Positions 1 to 5,331 are shown, counted from the first letter of the stretch. The stretch is 6,290 nt of DNA from Actinomycetota bacterium (GCA_020200675.1 JAIVIG010000331.1:1-6290), one strand, 5' to 3'. Notes: generated by a model from the letters alone, not told the origin. A program made the numbers and translations.

Positions 1-93
1 GTGGCTGCGCTCGACCGGATCGCGAGCCTTGCGGTAACGGCTCTCCAACTCTTCGGAGCCCAGATGCGGAACGATCTTTATGGTCTTTGGCAT
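1..93 (-). CDS. IS630-type transposase / helix-turn-helix protein, N-terminal fragment (runs off left edge)
   Basis: An ATG at 93-91 opens a leftward frame that stays open to the window edge (31 codons). It begins MPKTIKIVPHLG and continues with a charged stretch, SEELESRYRKARDPVERSH. From memory, a pattern of this kind (basic start, LxxEELExRYR, then a D-P-V-E-R-S/T-H segment) opens the helix-turn-helix region of many IS630-family transposases and related HTH proteins, where it is normally followed by a W-x-x-I/L-W-L-L segment. The DDE catalytic domain would lie outside the window, so completeness and activity cannot be judged. No Shine-Dalgarno sequence precedes the ATG, and a perfect TATAAT lies only 8 bases upstream, so the message may be leaderless. 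The AT-rich flank contrasts with the GC-rich neighbours, which fits an inserted element. It could instead be a stand-alone HTH regulator. Confidence 0.55.
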   Translation of the reverse strand, partial: MPKTIKIVPHLGSEELESRYRKARDPVERSH

Positions 94-126
94 AATGCAC
101 CATTATACAGACGTACTTGGTATAAT
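92..126. repeat. Nested short palindromes in the AT-rich boundary next to the transposase-like gene
   Basis: Two perfect inverted repeats overlap here. ATAATG (92-97) pairs with CATTAT (101-106) across three bases. ATTATAC (102-108) pairs with GTATAAT (120-126) across eleven bases. They share 102-106, so only one can form at a time. The stretch is much richer in A and T than the rest of the window. It could be part of an insertion-sequence terminal region, since IS630 elements insert at TA and several TA steps are present. It could equally be a regulator-binding site or a weak terminator for the BON gene. The true element end cannot be fixed without the other end. Confidence 0.45.
102..107 (-). 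promoter_or_regulatory. Candidate -10 box for the transposase-like gene
   Basis: The minus strand reads TATAAT, a perfect sigma-A -10 hexamer. It would place the transcription start at about 95-93, on or just before the ATG at 93, implying a leaderless transcript. No good -35 is seen at 16-18 bases; the best hexamers are GGCAAT and TGGCAA. The plus strand also carries TGGTATAAT at 118-126, an extended -10 pointing the other way, with no obvious gene to serve. Confidence 0.4.
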
Positions 127-133
127 TGCCAGA

Positions 134-361
134 TTAGAGCGCCCGAGCGAGCCTCATCTTGTTCACCACGCCCCAGACGCCCGGTACCCGCCGTACAACC
201 TCCTCGATAGCATCTCGCTCCTCCGGTCCCTGCGCGCAGCCGTGGAGAGTAACGACGAACTTGCAGGAGCTGACGTTCGGACGCGCGAGTTCACGAGTCT
301 TCGCGTCCTTGCCCAGGGAGCCTCGCACGAGCTGGACCAGAAGGGCGTCGTTGGCGACCAT
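134..361 (-). CDS. Small BON-domain protein
   Basis: The product is 75 residues, ATG at 361, TAA at 136-134. It reads as a single BON domain (the domain of OsmY-type proteins): an amphipathic N-terminal helix (roughly residues 5-17), then V-V-T-L-H-G, then an E-E-R-D-A-I-E-E-V-V helix, then V-P-G-V-W-G-V-V-N-K-M-R. The TLHG turn and the final GVxxVxN strand are the usual BON hallmarks. BON domains are generally linked to phospholipid or membrane association, but this copy has no signal peptide or membrane segment, so it is probably cytoplasmic. It has two cysteines, in SSCK and LHGC. It starts 16 bases after the DR2241-type gene stops and has only a weak ribosome site (GGA), so it is probably the last gene of the cbiX operon and translated by coupling. 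What a lone BON domain does beside a tetrapyrrole chelatase is unknown. Confidence 0.75.
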   Translation of the reverse strand: MVANDALLVQLVRGSLGKDAKTRELARPNVSSCKFVVTLHGCAQGPEERDAIEEVVRRVPGVWGVVNKMRLARAL

Positions 362-377
362 TGCGCCGGAGTCCAGG

Positions 378-1208
378 TTACTCGTCGGGGAGGAGCTTGG
401 GGAGGAGGGTGAGCTTGCGGTAGCGTAGCCGGCGCTCGTTCAGCGGTTCCTCGAACTCGGCCTCGCGGGCGAACTTTATCCCCTCGGTCCCGTCCGCGGC
501 GGCCTCGACGAGGGCGGCGAGGTCTTCTCTCTCGCTCGGGGAGATACCGGCGACGCCTTGCGATTCGCGCTTCTCCTCTCGCTCGAAGAGCCTCACGCGC
601 CGGGCGAAGGAGACGAAGACGCTGCACGGCTCGGGACAGGGGATCTCGCCGTTCCCCCGGTCCATCTCGAGGGGCGTTTCGGCGTCCACGTTCCACAGGA
701 TCTTTTTGAGGCAGACCGCCTCCTCGCAGCAAGCGCGGGCGGCGTTCCGCACCCCCTCGTCCGAGAGGCGCTGGACGCGTTTGTAGATGCCGCTCTGGCG
801 CGCGGCGTTCTCGCGATAGTCGGTGATCTCCAGCTTCCCCTCCCGGTGCAAGTACCAGTGGACCACGCCCGCCGGGTACAGGTAGTTCATCGCCGTGGCA
901 AGCCCGCGCGCGTCCTTCACCCTCAGCTCCCACCCCCGCCGGAGGTTCGGGGAGCTCTTGAGCGGCCGGTACTCCCCCGTGCCGGTGAGCTTGGCGATCT
1001 CCCGCGCCACCTGCGGGTCGTCGTGCAGCTCCAGGCTCTTGGCCCGCGCGTCGTCCTCGTGGCACAGGTAGTAGCCCGCGGGCGAGGCGGACCGGACGAG
1101 GACCTGGCCGAAGGTACGCCCGTCGGGAGCCTCGTCGACCCACGCGGCGAACGCCTCGCGGGAGGCGGCGACGCTGTTCGATAAGCCGTTCGAAGCGCCG
1201 CCCGACAT
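378..1208 (-). CDS. DR2241-type protein, C-terminal iron-sulfur portion
   Basis: The product is 276 residues, using the ATG at 1208, ten bases after the cbiX stop. An upstream in-frame TTG at 1274 would overlap cbiX by 56 bases and is less likely. It resembles the non-chelatase part of Deinococcus radiodurans DR2241, a multidomain protein known to combine chelatase-like domains with two extra domains, one assigned as [4Fe-4S]-binding. Cysteines are at 49, 160, 161, 166, 191 and 195. The cluster C160-C161-x4-C166 followed by C191-P-E-P-C195 is the likely Fe-S ligand set, in an otherwise conserved-looking core (GWELRVKDARGLATAMNYLYPAGVVHWYL region, 92-120, shown by G92, W93, Y109, H117, W118). 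The last 50 residues are charged and helical. Being co-transcribed with cbiX, it probably assists tetrapyrrole metal insertion or redox handling; the exact reaction is unknown. The odd point is that it is separate from its chelatase half. Confidence 0.78.
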   Translation of the reverse strand: MSGGASNGLSNSVAASREAFAAWVDEAPDGRTFGQVLVRSASPAGYYLCHEDDARAKSLELHDDPQVAREIAKLTGTGEYRPLKSSPNLRRGWELRVKDARGLATAMNYLYPAGVVHWYLHREGKLEITDYRENAARQSGIYKRVQRLSDEGVRNAARACCEEAVCLKKILWNVDAETPLEMDRGNGEIPCPEPCSVFVSFARRVRLFEREEKRESQGVAGISPSEREDLAALVEAAADGTEGIKFAREAEFEEPLNERRLRYRKLTLLPKLLPDE

Positions 1209-1218
1209 GCTCGAAGGT

Positions 1219-1995
1219 CTAGCCGGTGCTTCGGACAATCTCCATCTCCCGTTCGGCCTCGCGGGCGCGGGCAACGATCAGGGGGGCCATCGAGGGGTGG
1301 GTGCCGACCGGCGCACCGTAGAAGATGGTCTTGTCGCCTCGCCTGGTCACCTCGCCGGTGAGACCGAGGTCTTCGGGGATGGTCTCGCGGGTGTGCCAAC
1401 CCTCGGCGATGAAGACGGGGATCAGGACGACGTTCTCCGCCTCGACGTTCTCTACGACCTCGCCGATCTGGGGGGCTTGATCCAGGAAGCCCACCTCGAC
1501 GAGATCGTAGAGGCCGCGCTCCCTTATGCGCCCGGCATTGAGGTAGATGACCCCGCCGGAGCTCTTGTTCAGGTCCGTGCCATGCCCGAGCAGGACGAGC
1601 GCCCGCCGGCCGGGAGGTATTTCCTTGCCGCCGAGCAGGTCGTCGGCGCGCTCCAGGATCACGTCGGCCATCCCCTCGAACGTACCGAGAGGCCCGGCGT
1701 AACGGATGGTCTTGCCGCCCTTGTGGGTTACGGGACCGTCGAGCCCCAGCTCCCTGGGGATCACCTGCTGGGTAAAGTACCCCTCCGAGATAAAGGCCGG
1801 GACCACCGAGACGTCCTCCGCCTCGACGGTGTCGAAGACGTGACGCATGGCGGGCTCCTCCTTCCAGAAGCACTCGACGACCTCGTCGTACTCGTCGCCG
1901 AAGCGCTCGCGGATGCGCGCCGCGTGCTCGTAGACCGGCAGGCTCGAGTCCTCGTTCAGGTGCGACCCGTGTCCCACTATGACGAGAGCTTTCAC
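1219..1995 (-). CDS. cbiX: CbiX-type sirohydrochlorin cobalto/ferrochelatase with two chelatase domains
   Basis: The product is 258 residues and inserts Co2+ or Fe2+ into sirohydrochlorin-like tetrapyrroles, in cobalamin or siroheme synthesis, in the cytoplasm. It contains two homologous halves, about 1-125 and 130-258. The first opens with VGHGSH (H9, H12) and the second with LGHGTD (H138). Each half repeats the pattern P-x-F-I-x-E-G-x-x-T-x-x-x-I-P-x-x-L-G-L, then G-K/D-K-T-I, then P-L/V-G-T. The second half has the expected second metal ligand, H201 in EGWHT. The first half has F74 at that place (EGYFT), so only the C-terminal half keeps both histidines. The start is set at GTG 1995 because an AGGAGGTG ribosome site ends nine bases before it; the GTG at 2007 lies inside that site. 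It heads an operon with the DR2241-type gene and the BON gene. Whether iron or cobalt is the natural metal cannot be told; nearby narK favours siroheme. Confidence 0.88.
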   Translation of the reverse strand: MKALVIVGHGSHLNEDSSLPVYEHAARIRERFGDEYDEVVECFWKEEPAMRHVFDTVEAEDVSVVPAFISEGYFTQQVIPRELGLDGPVTHKGGKTIRYAGPLGTFEGMADVILERADDLLGGKEIPPGRRALVLLGHGTDLNKSSGGVIYLNAGRIRERGLYDLVEVGFLDQAPQIGEVVENVEAENVVLIPVFIAEGWHTRETIPEDLGLTGEVTRRGDKTIFYGAPVGTHPSMAPLIVARAREAEREMEIVRSTG

Positions 1996-2004
1996 CCCCT
2001 CAAA

Positions 2005-2014
2005 CACCTCCTCC
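2005..2014 (-). promoter_or_regulatory. Ribosome binding site that fixes the cbiX start
   Basis: The minus strand reads GGAGGAGGTG, a near-perfect complement of the 16S 3' end. The GTG at 2007-2005 is part of this site and so cannot sensibly be the start. The in-frame GTG at 1995 follows after nine bases and yields MKALVIVGHGSH, the usual opening of a CbiX domain. Confidence 0.75.
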
Positions 2015-2046
2015 GAAACAGGAACACCGACAGAGCATCGAGGAGG
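2007..2046 (-). promoter_or_regulatory. Possible leader hairpin masking the cbiX ribosome site
   Basis: On the minus strand CCTCCTC (2046-2040) is exactly complementary to GAGGAGG (2013-2007), the core of the cbiX ribosome site, with a 26-base loop. If transcription starts upstream of 2046, this could hide the site. If the candidate -10 at 2052-2047 is real, the start would fall near 2040 and the upstream arm would not be transcribed, so the two readings compete. Confidence 0.25.
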
Positions 2047-2052
2047 ATTCTA
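2047..2052 (-). promoter_or_regulatory. Candidate -10 box for the cbiX operon
   Basis: TAGAAT on the minus strand, 5/6 to TATAAT, lies about 50 bases before the cbiX start in the 163-base gap (1996-2158) between cbiX and the CitG-like gene. No convincing -35 is present at 17 bases (GCTGGC). The same hexamer appears at two other gene starts in this window. The rest of the gap holds no open gene and no convincing terminator; there is only a 4-bp AGGC/GCCT hairpin at about 2116-2125 without a U-run. Confidence 0.3.
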
Positions 2053-2158
2053 TCGCATGCGGCGAACGGGCCAGCGGAAAGGGTTTACAGGCTACGGCCG
2101 GGTCGCGCCGCCATGAGGCTCGCCTAAAAGCTCTAGTCGGTTTGGATGGAGATGGTCT

Positions 2159-3100
2159 CTACCTGCGGGGCGCTGGACGCACGCGGCCGCCCAGGTACCC
2201 GGCGCCGTGCTCCAGGGCGAGCAGGAAGGCCGCGGCTACCACCGGGGGTTCGGTGGCCGAGGGCTCAAGCCTGGGGTCCGAGCGCAGCAACCCGTCGAGG
2301 TTGGTTATCGCCTGCAAACCCCGGCGTGAGTACACGCCGCCGGCCTTTAAAACCCCGTTGGCCATTCGGGAGACCTCCTCGGCCTCCCCGAGCCCGGCCC
2401 TGCGCGCCGCGTCGAGGTCGGGTACCTCGGCGAGGATCTCCAGGTACGCCTGCACGAGCGCGGGACGGGTCGCCTCGACACGGGTCAGGGCGTTTGAGAG
2501 GGCGGGTCGGGCGAGACCGTTGGTAACCTCGAAGTTTTTCGCGTACTCGCGGGCCATCGGGTCTCCGGGGTCACCCGCAGCGGCGAAGCGCATTGCGTCC
2601 CGGAGCGTCGCATCTCGCCCCGCCCCCGCAGCGAAGTCGAGCGCGCCGGCCAGCGCGCCGGCCCGTCTTCCAGACGGGTAGGCTCGCGCGCGCGGCTCCC
2701 CGGGACGCCCCGAGCCGGCCGCCTCGAGCGCCCGGGCGAAGGGGCGTATGTCGTCGTGGGAGAGCCCGGCCAGGACCTTCCCCAGACGCTCCCCGAGCAG
2801 CGCCGCGCGCGCCAGCGGCGCGAGGTAACCCGCGGCCCGCAAGTCCGCGTGCCCGGCGACGGAGAGGGAGCCAAGGACCGCCTCCAGGACGGTCCCGCCG
2901 ACCGGGCGTTCCGCAGCGCCAGAAGCGGCTGCCGCGAGCGCGGGGACGCCCAGGAGACGAGTCTCGTGGGCCACGGTCCCGTCCAGGTAGCGAGAGCCGG
3001 TCCCCGGCATCGGGGCGCTGTAGCCCAGGAACAGGGCGCTCGCCGCGGCGGAGGCGACCTCCGCGGGCGAAACGCGCGGTCCGGGAGTGCTTTCCTCCAT
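2159..3100 (-). CDS. CitG-like protein (triphosphoribosyl-dephospho-CoA synthase family), divergent
   Basis: The product is 313 residues from the ATG at 3100; a GTG one codon upstream (3103) is also possible, and neither has a clear ribosome site. The family is recognised from the C-terminal half: L-R-D-A-M-R-F-A-A (166-174), then D180-P-M-A-R-E-Y-A-K-N-F-E, then G-L-A-R-P-A-L, a helix with E-I-L-A-E-V-P-D, then A-A-R-R-A-G-x-x-x-A-E-E-V-S, and a final V-V-A-A-A-F-L-L-A-L. The middle L-A-P-L-A-R (93-98) also fits CitG/MdcB relatives. CitG makes the triphosphoribosyl-dephospho-CoA precursor of the citrate/malonate lyase prosthetic group. Here the N-terminal P-K-P-G-N/L-x-D signature is S-A-P-M31-P-G-T, and the usual C-terminal N-P-G-x-x-A-D is replaced by E-P-S-A-T-E-P. 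No lyase genes are nearby. The biochemical role is therefore uncertain; related orphan CitG homologues are known in archaea and methylotrophs. It follows the peroxiredoxin gene after 22 bases, so the two are probably co-transcribed. Confidence 0.62.
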   Translation of the reverse strand: MEESTPGPRVSPAEVASAAASALFLGYSAPMPGTGSRYLDGTVAHETRLLGVPALAAAASGAAERPVGGTVLEAVLGSLSVAGHADLRAAGYLAPLARAALLGERLGKVLAGLSHDDIRPFARALEAAGSGRPGEPRARAYPSGRRAGALAGALDFAAGAGRDATLRDAMRFAAAGDPGDPMAREYAKNFEVTNGLARPALSNALTRVEATRPALVQAYLEILAEVPDLDAARRAGLGEAEEVSRMANGVLKAGGVYSRRGLQAITNLDGLLRSDPRLEPSATEPPVVAAAFLLALEHGAGYLGGRVRPAPRR

Positions 3101-3122
3101 CACAAGACTACGTTTCGGGAGA

Positions 3123-3584
3123 CTACTGGAGCGCCTTTTCGAGGTCGTCGAGGACGTCTTCCACCTCCGGCTGGTCGCCGGGGGTGTCTTCGATCCTCTT
3201 TGCTTGCACGACGCCCTCCCGGTCTATGACGAAGTACGCCCGCTCCGGGAAGCCGGCCTCGTGCTTGACCCCGTAGTCCTCGACCACCTCGCGCTGGAAG
3301 TCCGAGAGCAACGGGAAGCGTATATCCCTCTCCTCGGCCCAGGCTTTGTGCGACCAGGGCGAGTCGACGCTTATCCCCAGGACCCTCGCGCCCTTCTCCT
3401 CGAAGCGTCCGATCTCCTCTTGCAACTGGCCCATTTGGTCCGTGCAGACACTAGACCAGTCCCCAGGGTAGAAGAACAAGACCACAGGCCCTTCCCGCCT
3501 CGCGTTCTCCAGCGACACCTTGCTGTCCCAGCTGTCGCTGGGCAACGTGAAATCCGGAGCCTTCTGTCCAACCTCCGCGGCCAC
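3123..3584 (-). CDS. Peroxiredoxin, 1-Cys AhpE-like
   Basis: The product is 153 residues, the usual length for AhpE/Bcp-type peroxiredoxins, which reduce hydrogen peroxide, organic peroxides or peroxynitrite in the cytoplasm. The thioredoxin-like fold opens with G-x-K-A-P-D-F-T-L-P (6-15). The active site is F-Y-P40-G-D-W-S44-S-V-C47, the P-x3-(T/S)-x2-C motif with Ser in the Thr position and peroxidatic cysteine C47. R115, in FPERAYFVID, is the expected active-site arginine. C47 is the only cysteine, so there is no resolving cysteine and the oxidised enzyme must be recycled by an outside thiol or thioredoxin-type partner. The start is GTG 3584, six bases after a strong AGAGGAGG site. It is read away from the GCS2-type ligase and leads into the CitG-like gene. 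Confidence 0.92.
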   Translation of the reverse strand: MAAEVGQKAPDFTLPSDSWDSKVSLENARREGPVVLFFYPGDWSSVCTDQMGQLQEEIGRFEEKGARVLGISVDSPWSHKAWAEERDIRFPLLSDFQREVVEDYGVKHEAGFPERAYFVIDREGVVQAKRIEDTPGDQPEVEDVLDDLEKALQ

Positions 3585-3590
3585 TCCAAA

Positions 3591-3598
3591 CCTCCTCT
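3591..3598 (-). promoter_or_regulatory. Strong ribosome binding site of the peroxiredoxin gene
   Basis: AGAGGAGG on the minus strand, six bases before GTG 3584, supports this non-ATG start. A second GGAGGAG lies further upstream at about 3609-3603. Confidence 0.75.
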
Positions 3599-3620
3599 TT
3601 ACTCCTCCACGACAGCAGGC

Positions 3621-3626
3621 ATTCTA
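3621..3626 (-). promoter_or_regulatory. Candidate -10 box of the peroxiredoxin operon
   Basis: TAGAAT on the minus strand, about 37 bases upstream of GTG 3584. A weak TTCGGC sits 18 bases further upstream as a possible -35. The position fits a short leader containing the ribosome site. Confidence 0.33.
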
Positions 3627-3682
3627 ACCCCTGCTCTGCCTTTCGCCGAACCGAACGCGGCGTGTCGCGCGGGATGGGCGGG

Positions 3683-3688
3683 TAGAAT
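3683..3688 (+). promoter_or_regulatory. Candidate -10 box of the GCS2-type ligase gene
   Basis: TAGAAT on the plus strand, 51 bases before the TTG start at 3740, mirroring the minus-strand copy at 3621-3626. There is no recognisable -35. The roughly 55 bases between the two boxes would hold any shared operator; I see no clear symmetric site there. Confidence 0.3.
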
Positions 3689-3717
3689 TACGGACCGGCA
3701 CGACCGGCGGAGAAGTC

Positions 3718-3765
3718 ATGAAGAGGCTCCTGGAGGACATTGGACACCGCGGAAAAGCACGATAA
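3718..3765 (+). other. Possible 15-codon leader ORF overlapping the ligase start
   Basis: An ATG at 3718, five bases after GGAG, opens a 15-codon frame (MKRLLEDIGHRGKAR) that ends in TAA at 3763-3765. It overlaps the first eight codons of the ligase in another frame. It could be a short leader peptide coupled to the ligase, or chance. It could also be the true ligase start separated from the main frame by a frameshift or sequencing error; its frame differs from the ligase frame by one base. Confidence 0.25.
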
Positions 3766-4921
3766 CCGGGACGAGCGAGAGGTCTCGACTGGCACTGACG
3801 AGCCGTCCCTGATCCCCGAGGATGCCTTCGATAAAGACATTCCGGAGGGCACTCTAGGCGCCGAAGAAGAGCTCTGGCTCGCGGACCCCCGATCGCTAAA
3901 GCTCGCCGGCGGCGCCCAGAAGATACTCGCCGCAGCCCCGAAGGGACACTACACCGGGGAGCTCATAGACTGCGAGATCGAATCGAACACCGGCATCCAC
4001 GAGAAGCCCTCTGGCGTGCTCGAAGACCTGGTATCGAGACGCCGGTATCTACTCGAGGAGGCGCAGCGTCTGGGACGGGTGCTCGGCACGAGTGGGACCC
4101 ACCCGATCGGGGACTGGCGCGAGCAGGAGATCATAGATCAGCCTCACTACAGGCGCCTCGAGGAGGGACTCGGCTGGCTCATAAAGCGTAACAACACCTT
4201 CGCGCTGCACACCCACTACGCCGTGCGGGGGCGAGAGAAGGCCATCTATTTGTACAACCGCCTGCGGGAGTACGTGCCTCACACGCTCGCCCTTTCGGTC
4301 AACTCGCCCTTCTGGCAGGGTGAGATCACGGACATGCAATCCTCCCGAATACTGATCTTCTCCCGCTCCATTCACCGCGCCGGGCTGCCTGACCCTCTCC
4401 TTTCCTGGGACGAATACGCGGACTACGTGGACTTCGCCGAGCGTTCGGGCGCGGTAAAGAAGCTCGGGGAGATCTGGTGGGACATCCGCCCGGCCCCCCA
4501 GATCGGCACCGTAGAGCTTCGCGCCTGTGACGCCCAGACCGAACCGTGGCGCACCGAAGCGCTCCTCGCCCTGACCGCCGCCCTATGTGACTCGCTCAAA
4601 GAAGAGTACGAGTCGGGCGAGCTACAACCGATCCGCCCGAACCGCGAGATCGAAGAGAACAAGTGGAGCGCCCAGCGCTACGGTATGGAGGGCGAATTCG
4701 TGGACCACGATTCGCACGAGGGCGTCGCGACCCGAAAGGTCCTGACCGGCTGGCTCGAGCACCTGGAGTCGCGGACGAAACAGAACCTCTCGGCGGTGGC
4801 GCGCATCCTCGACGTGCCAACAGGAGCCGACCGCCAGCTGGAGGTCTACCGGGAGACCAACTCGACCTACGAGGTCGCCCGCGACATCGGCGAACGGACG
4901 AGATCTTCGGTCGAGGGCTGA
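3740..4921 (+). CDS. GCS2-family carboxylate-amine ligase (glutamate-cysteine ligase-like, YbdK type)
   Basis: The product is 393 residues, an ATP-dependent enzyme of the family that joins a carboxylate to an amine, classically glutamate to cysteine in low-molecular-weight thiol synthesis. It shows the family core in order: G40-A-E-E-E-L (metal/ATP-binding glutamates E42-E44), D78-C-E-I-E-S-N-T-G, H157-T-H159, A184-L-S-V-N-S-P-F-W, and D248-I-R-P-A-P-Q-I-G-T-V-E-L-R-A-C-D, then N-K-W-S-A-Q-R-Y-G-M-E-G near 307-318. About 36 acidic, polar residues precede the core as an extra N-terminal tail. The start is TTG 3740 with GGAGG only three bases before it; no other start codon occurs in this frame between the upstream stop at 3719 and the core. 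Many YbdK-type members are not proven gamma-glutamylcysteine synthetases, so the substrate is open. It lies divergent to a 1-Cys peroxiredoxin, which fits a thiol-related role. It converges with the 114-aa gene, 22 bases away. Confidence 0.85.
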   Translation: MDTAEKHDNRDEREVSTGTDEPSLIPEDAFDKDIPEGTLGAEEELWLADPRSLKLAGGAQKILAAAPKGHYTGELIDCEIESNTGIHEKPSGVLEDLVSRRRYLLEEAQRLGRVLGTSGTHPIGDWREQEIIDQPHYRRLEEGLGWLIKRNNTFALHTHYAVRGREKAIYLYNRLREYVPHTLALSVNSPFWQGEITDMQSSRILIFSRSIHRAGLPDPLLSWDEYADYVDFAERSGAVKKLGEIWWDIRPAPQIGTVELRACDAQTEPWRTEALLALTAALCDSLKEEYESGELQPIRPNREIEENKWSAQRYGMEGEFVDHDSHEGVATRKVLTGWLEHLESRTKQNLSAVARILDVPTGADRQLEVYRETNSTYEVARDIGERTRSSVEG

Positions 4922-4943
4922 CTGCCGGGTCCTCTACCCCTCA

Positions 4944-5288
4944 TCAAGACGTGTTCACTTCGAGGATGCCGACGTCCAGGATCAGCTTCCCCGACCTTTC
5001 GGCAGCGGCGACGATGGAGATCTCGGTCCCCGGCTGCAGCTCGTCGACGATCGCCAGGGGCACGTGCATGGCGCCCCCGGCCGCGACGGGCACGTAGCGC
5101 ATCGCCTTGCCGTCCTTGAGCACCGTGATGTTGATCATGCCCTCCGTAGTGTTCCCCGCGCGGACGTACTGAACGCCCGCGGTACATCCCTGCGAGACGC
5201 TGTACGTCAGGTTCAGATCCTGCGGCGAATCTATCCCCTCGCCCTCGATGTCGGTTATCGTCTGCAGCAACACGGTCGTATAAGCCAA
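4944..5288 (-). CDS. Unrecognised 114-residue protein, probably beta-rich
   Basis: I do not recognise this protein. The TTG start at 5288 is well supported by AAGGAG six bases upstream, and the frame ends in TGA at 4946-4944. It has no signal peptide and no membrane segment. Alternating hydrophobic stretches (TTVLLQTI, AGVQYVRAG, GMINITVLKDG, MRYVPVAAGG, MHVPLAIV, EISIVAAA, KLILDVGILEV) suggest a compact beta-sandwich of seven or eight strands. The single cysteine is C35, in SQGCTAGVQY. Net charge is mildly acidic. It lies 118 bases downstream of narK in the same direction. That gap is long enough for its own promoter and contains a LexA-box-like sequence and a direct repeat. It converges with the GCS2-type gene. 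A link to nitrate metabolism is only positional. Confidence 0.7.
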   Translation of the reverse strand: MAYTTVLLQTITDIEGEGIDSPQDLNLTYSVSQGCTAGVQYVRAGNTTEGMINITVLKDGKAMRYVPVAAGGAMHVPLAIVDELQPGTEISIVAAAERSGKLILDVGILEVNTS

Positions 5289-5294
5289 AAAGGT

Positions 5295-5300
5295 CTCCTT
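5295..5300 (-). promoter_or_regulatory. Ribosome binding site that supports the TTG start at 5288
   Basis: AAGGAG on the minus strand, six bases before TTG 5288. No ATG or GTG is better placed. Confidence 0.65.
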
Positions 5301-5331
5301 TCCTTGAGGGGTTTCCGAGCGGGAGGTGCCC

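Noticed and set aside
163..1143. 326-codon open frame on the minus strand overlapping the DR2241-type and BON genes
   Set aside because: It is very rich in Arg, Gly and Pro with no recognisable domain. It is an out-of-frame reading of two well-supported genes, typical of high-GC DNA.
1209..1274. Possible extension of the DR2241-type gene to the TTG at 1274
   Set aside because: It would overlap cbiX by 56 bases with no better ribosome site; the ATG at 1208 just after the cbiX stop is simpler.
923..1873. 316-codon minus-strand frame across cbiX and the DR2241-type gene
   Set aside because: It has an Arg/Gly/Pro-rich shadow composition, and the cbiX frame in the same DNA has clear motifs and a strong ribosome site.
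1207..2127. 306-codon plus-strand frame antisense to cbiX
   Set aside because: It mirrors the codon pattern of cbiX, has no domain signature and has no ribosome site; the chelatase motifs are on the other strand.
2593..3276. 227-codon plus-strand frame opposite the CitG-like and peroxiredoxin genes
   Set aside because: It is overwhelmingly Arg/Pro/Ala, as expected for a GC-rich shadow, and spans two real genes on the other strand.
4913..4942. Possible bidirectional terminator between the ligase and the 114-aa gene
   Set aside because: Only a 4-bp GGGT/ACCC stem, or GAGGG/CCCTC with a long loop, can be drawn, and there is no U-run on either strand.
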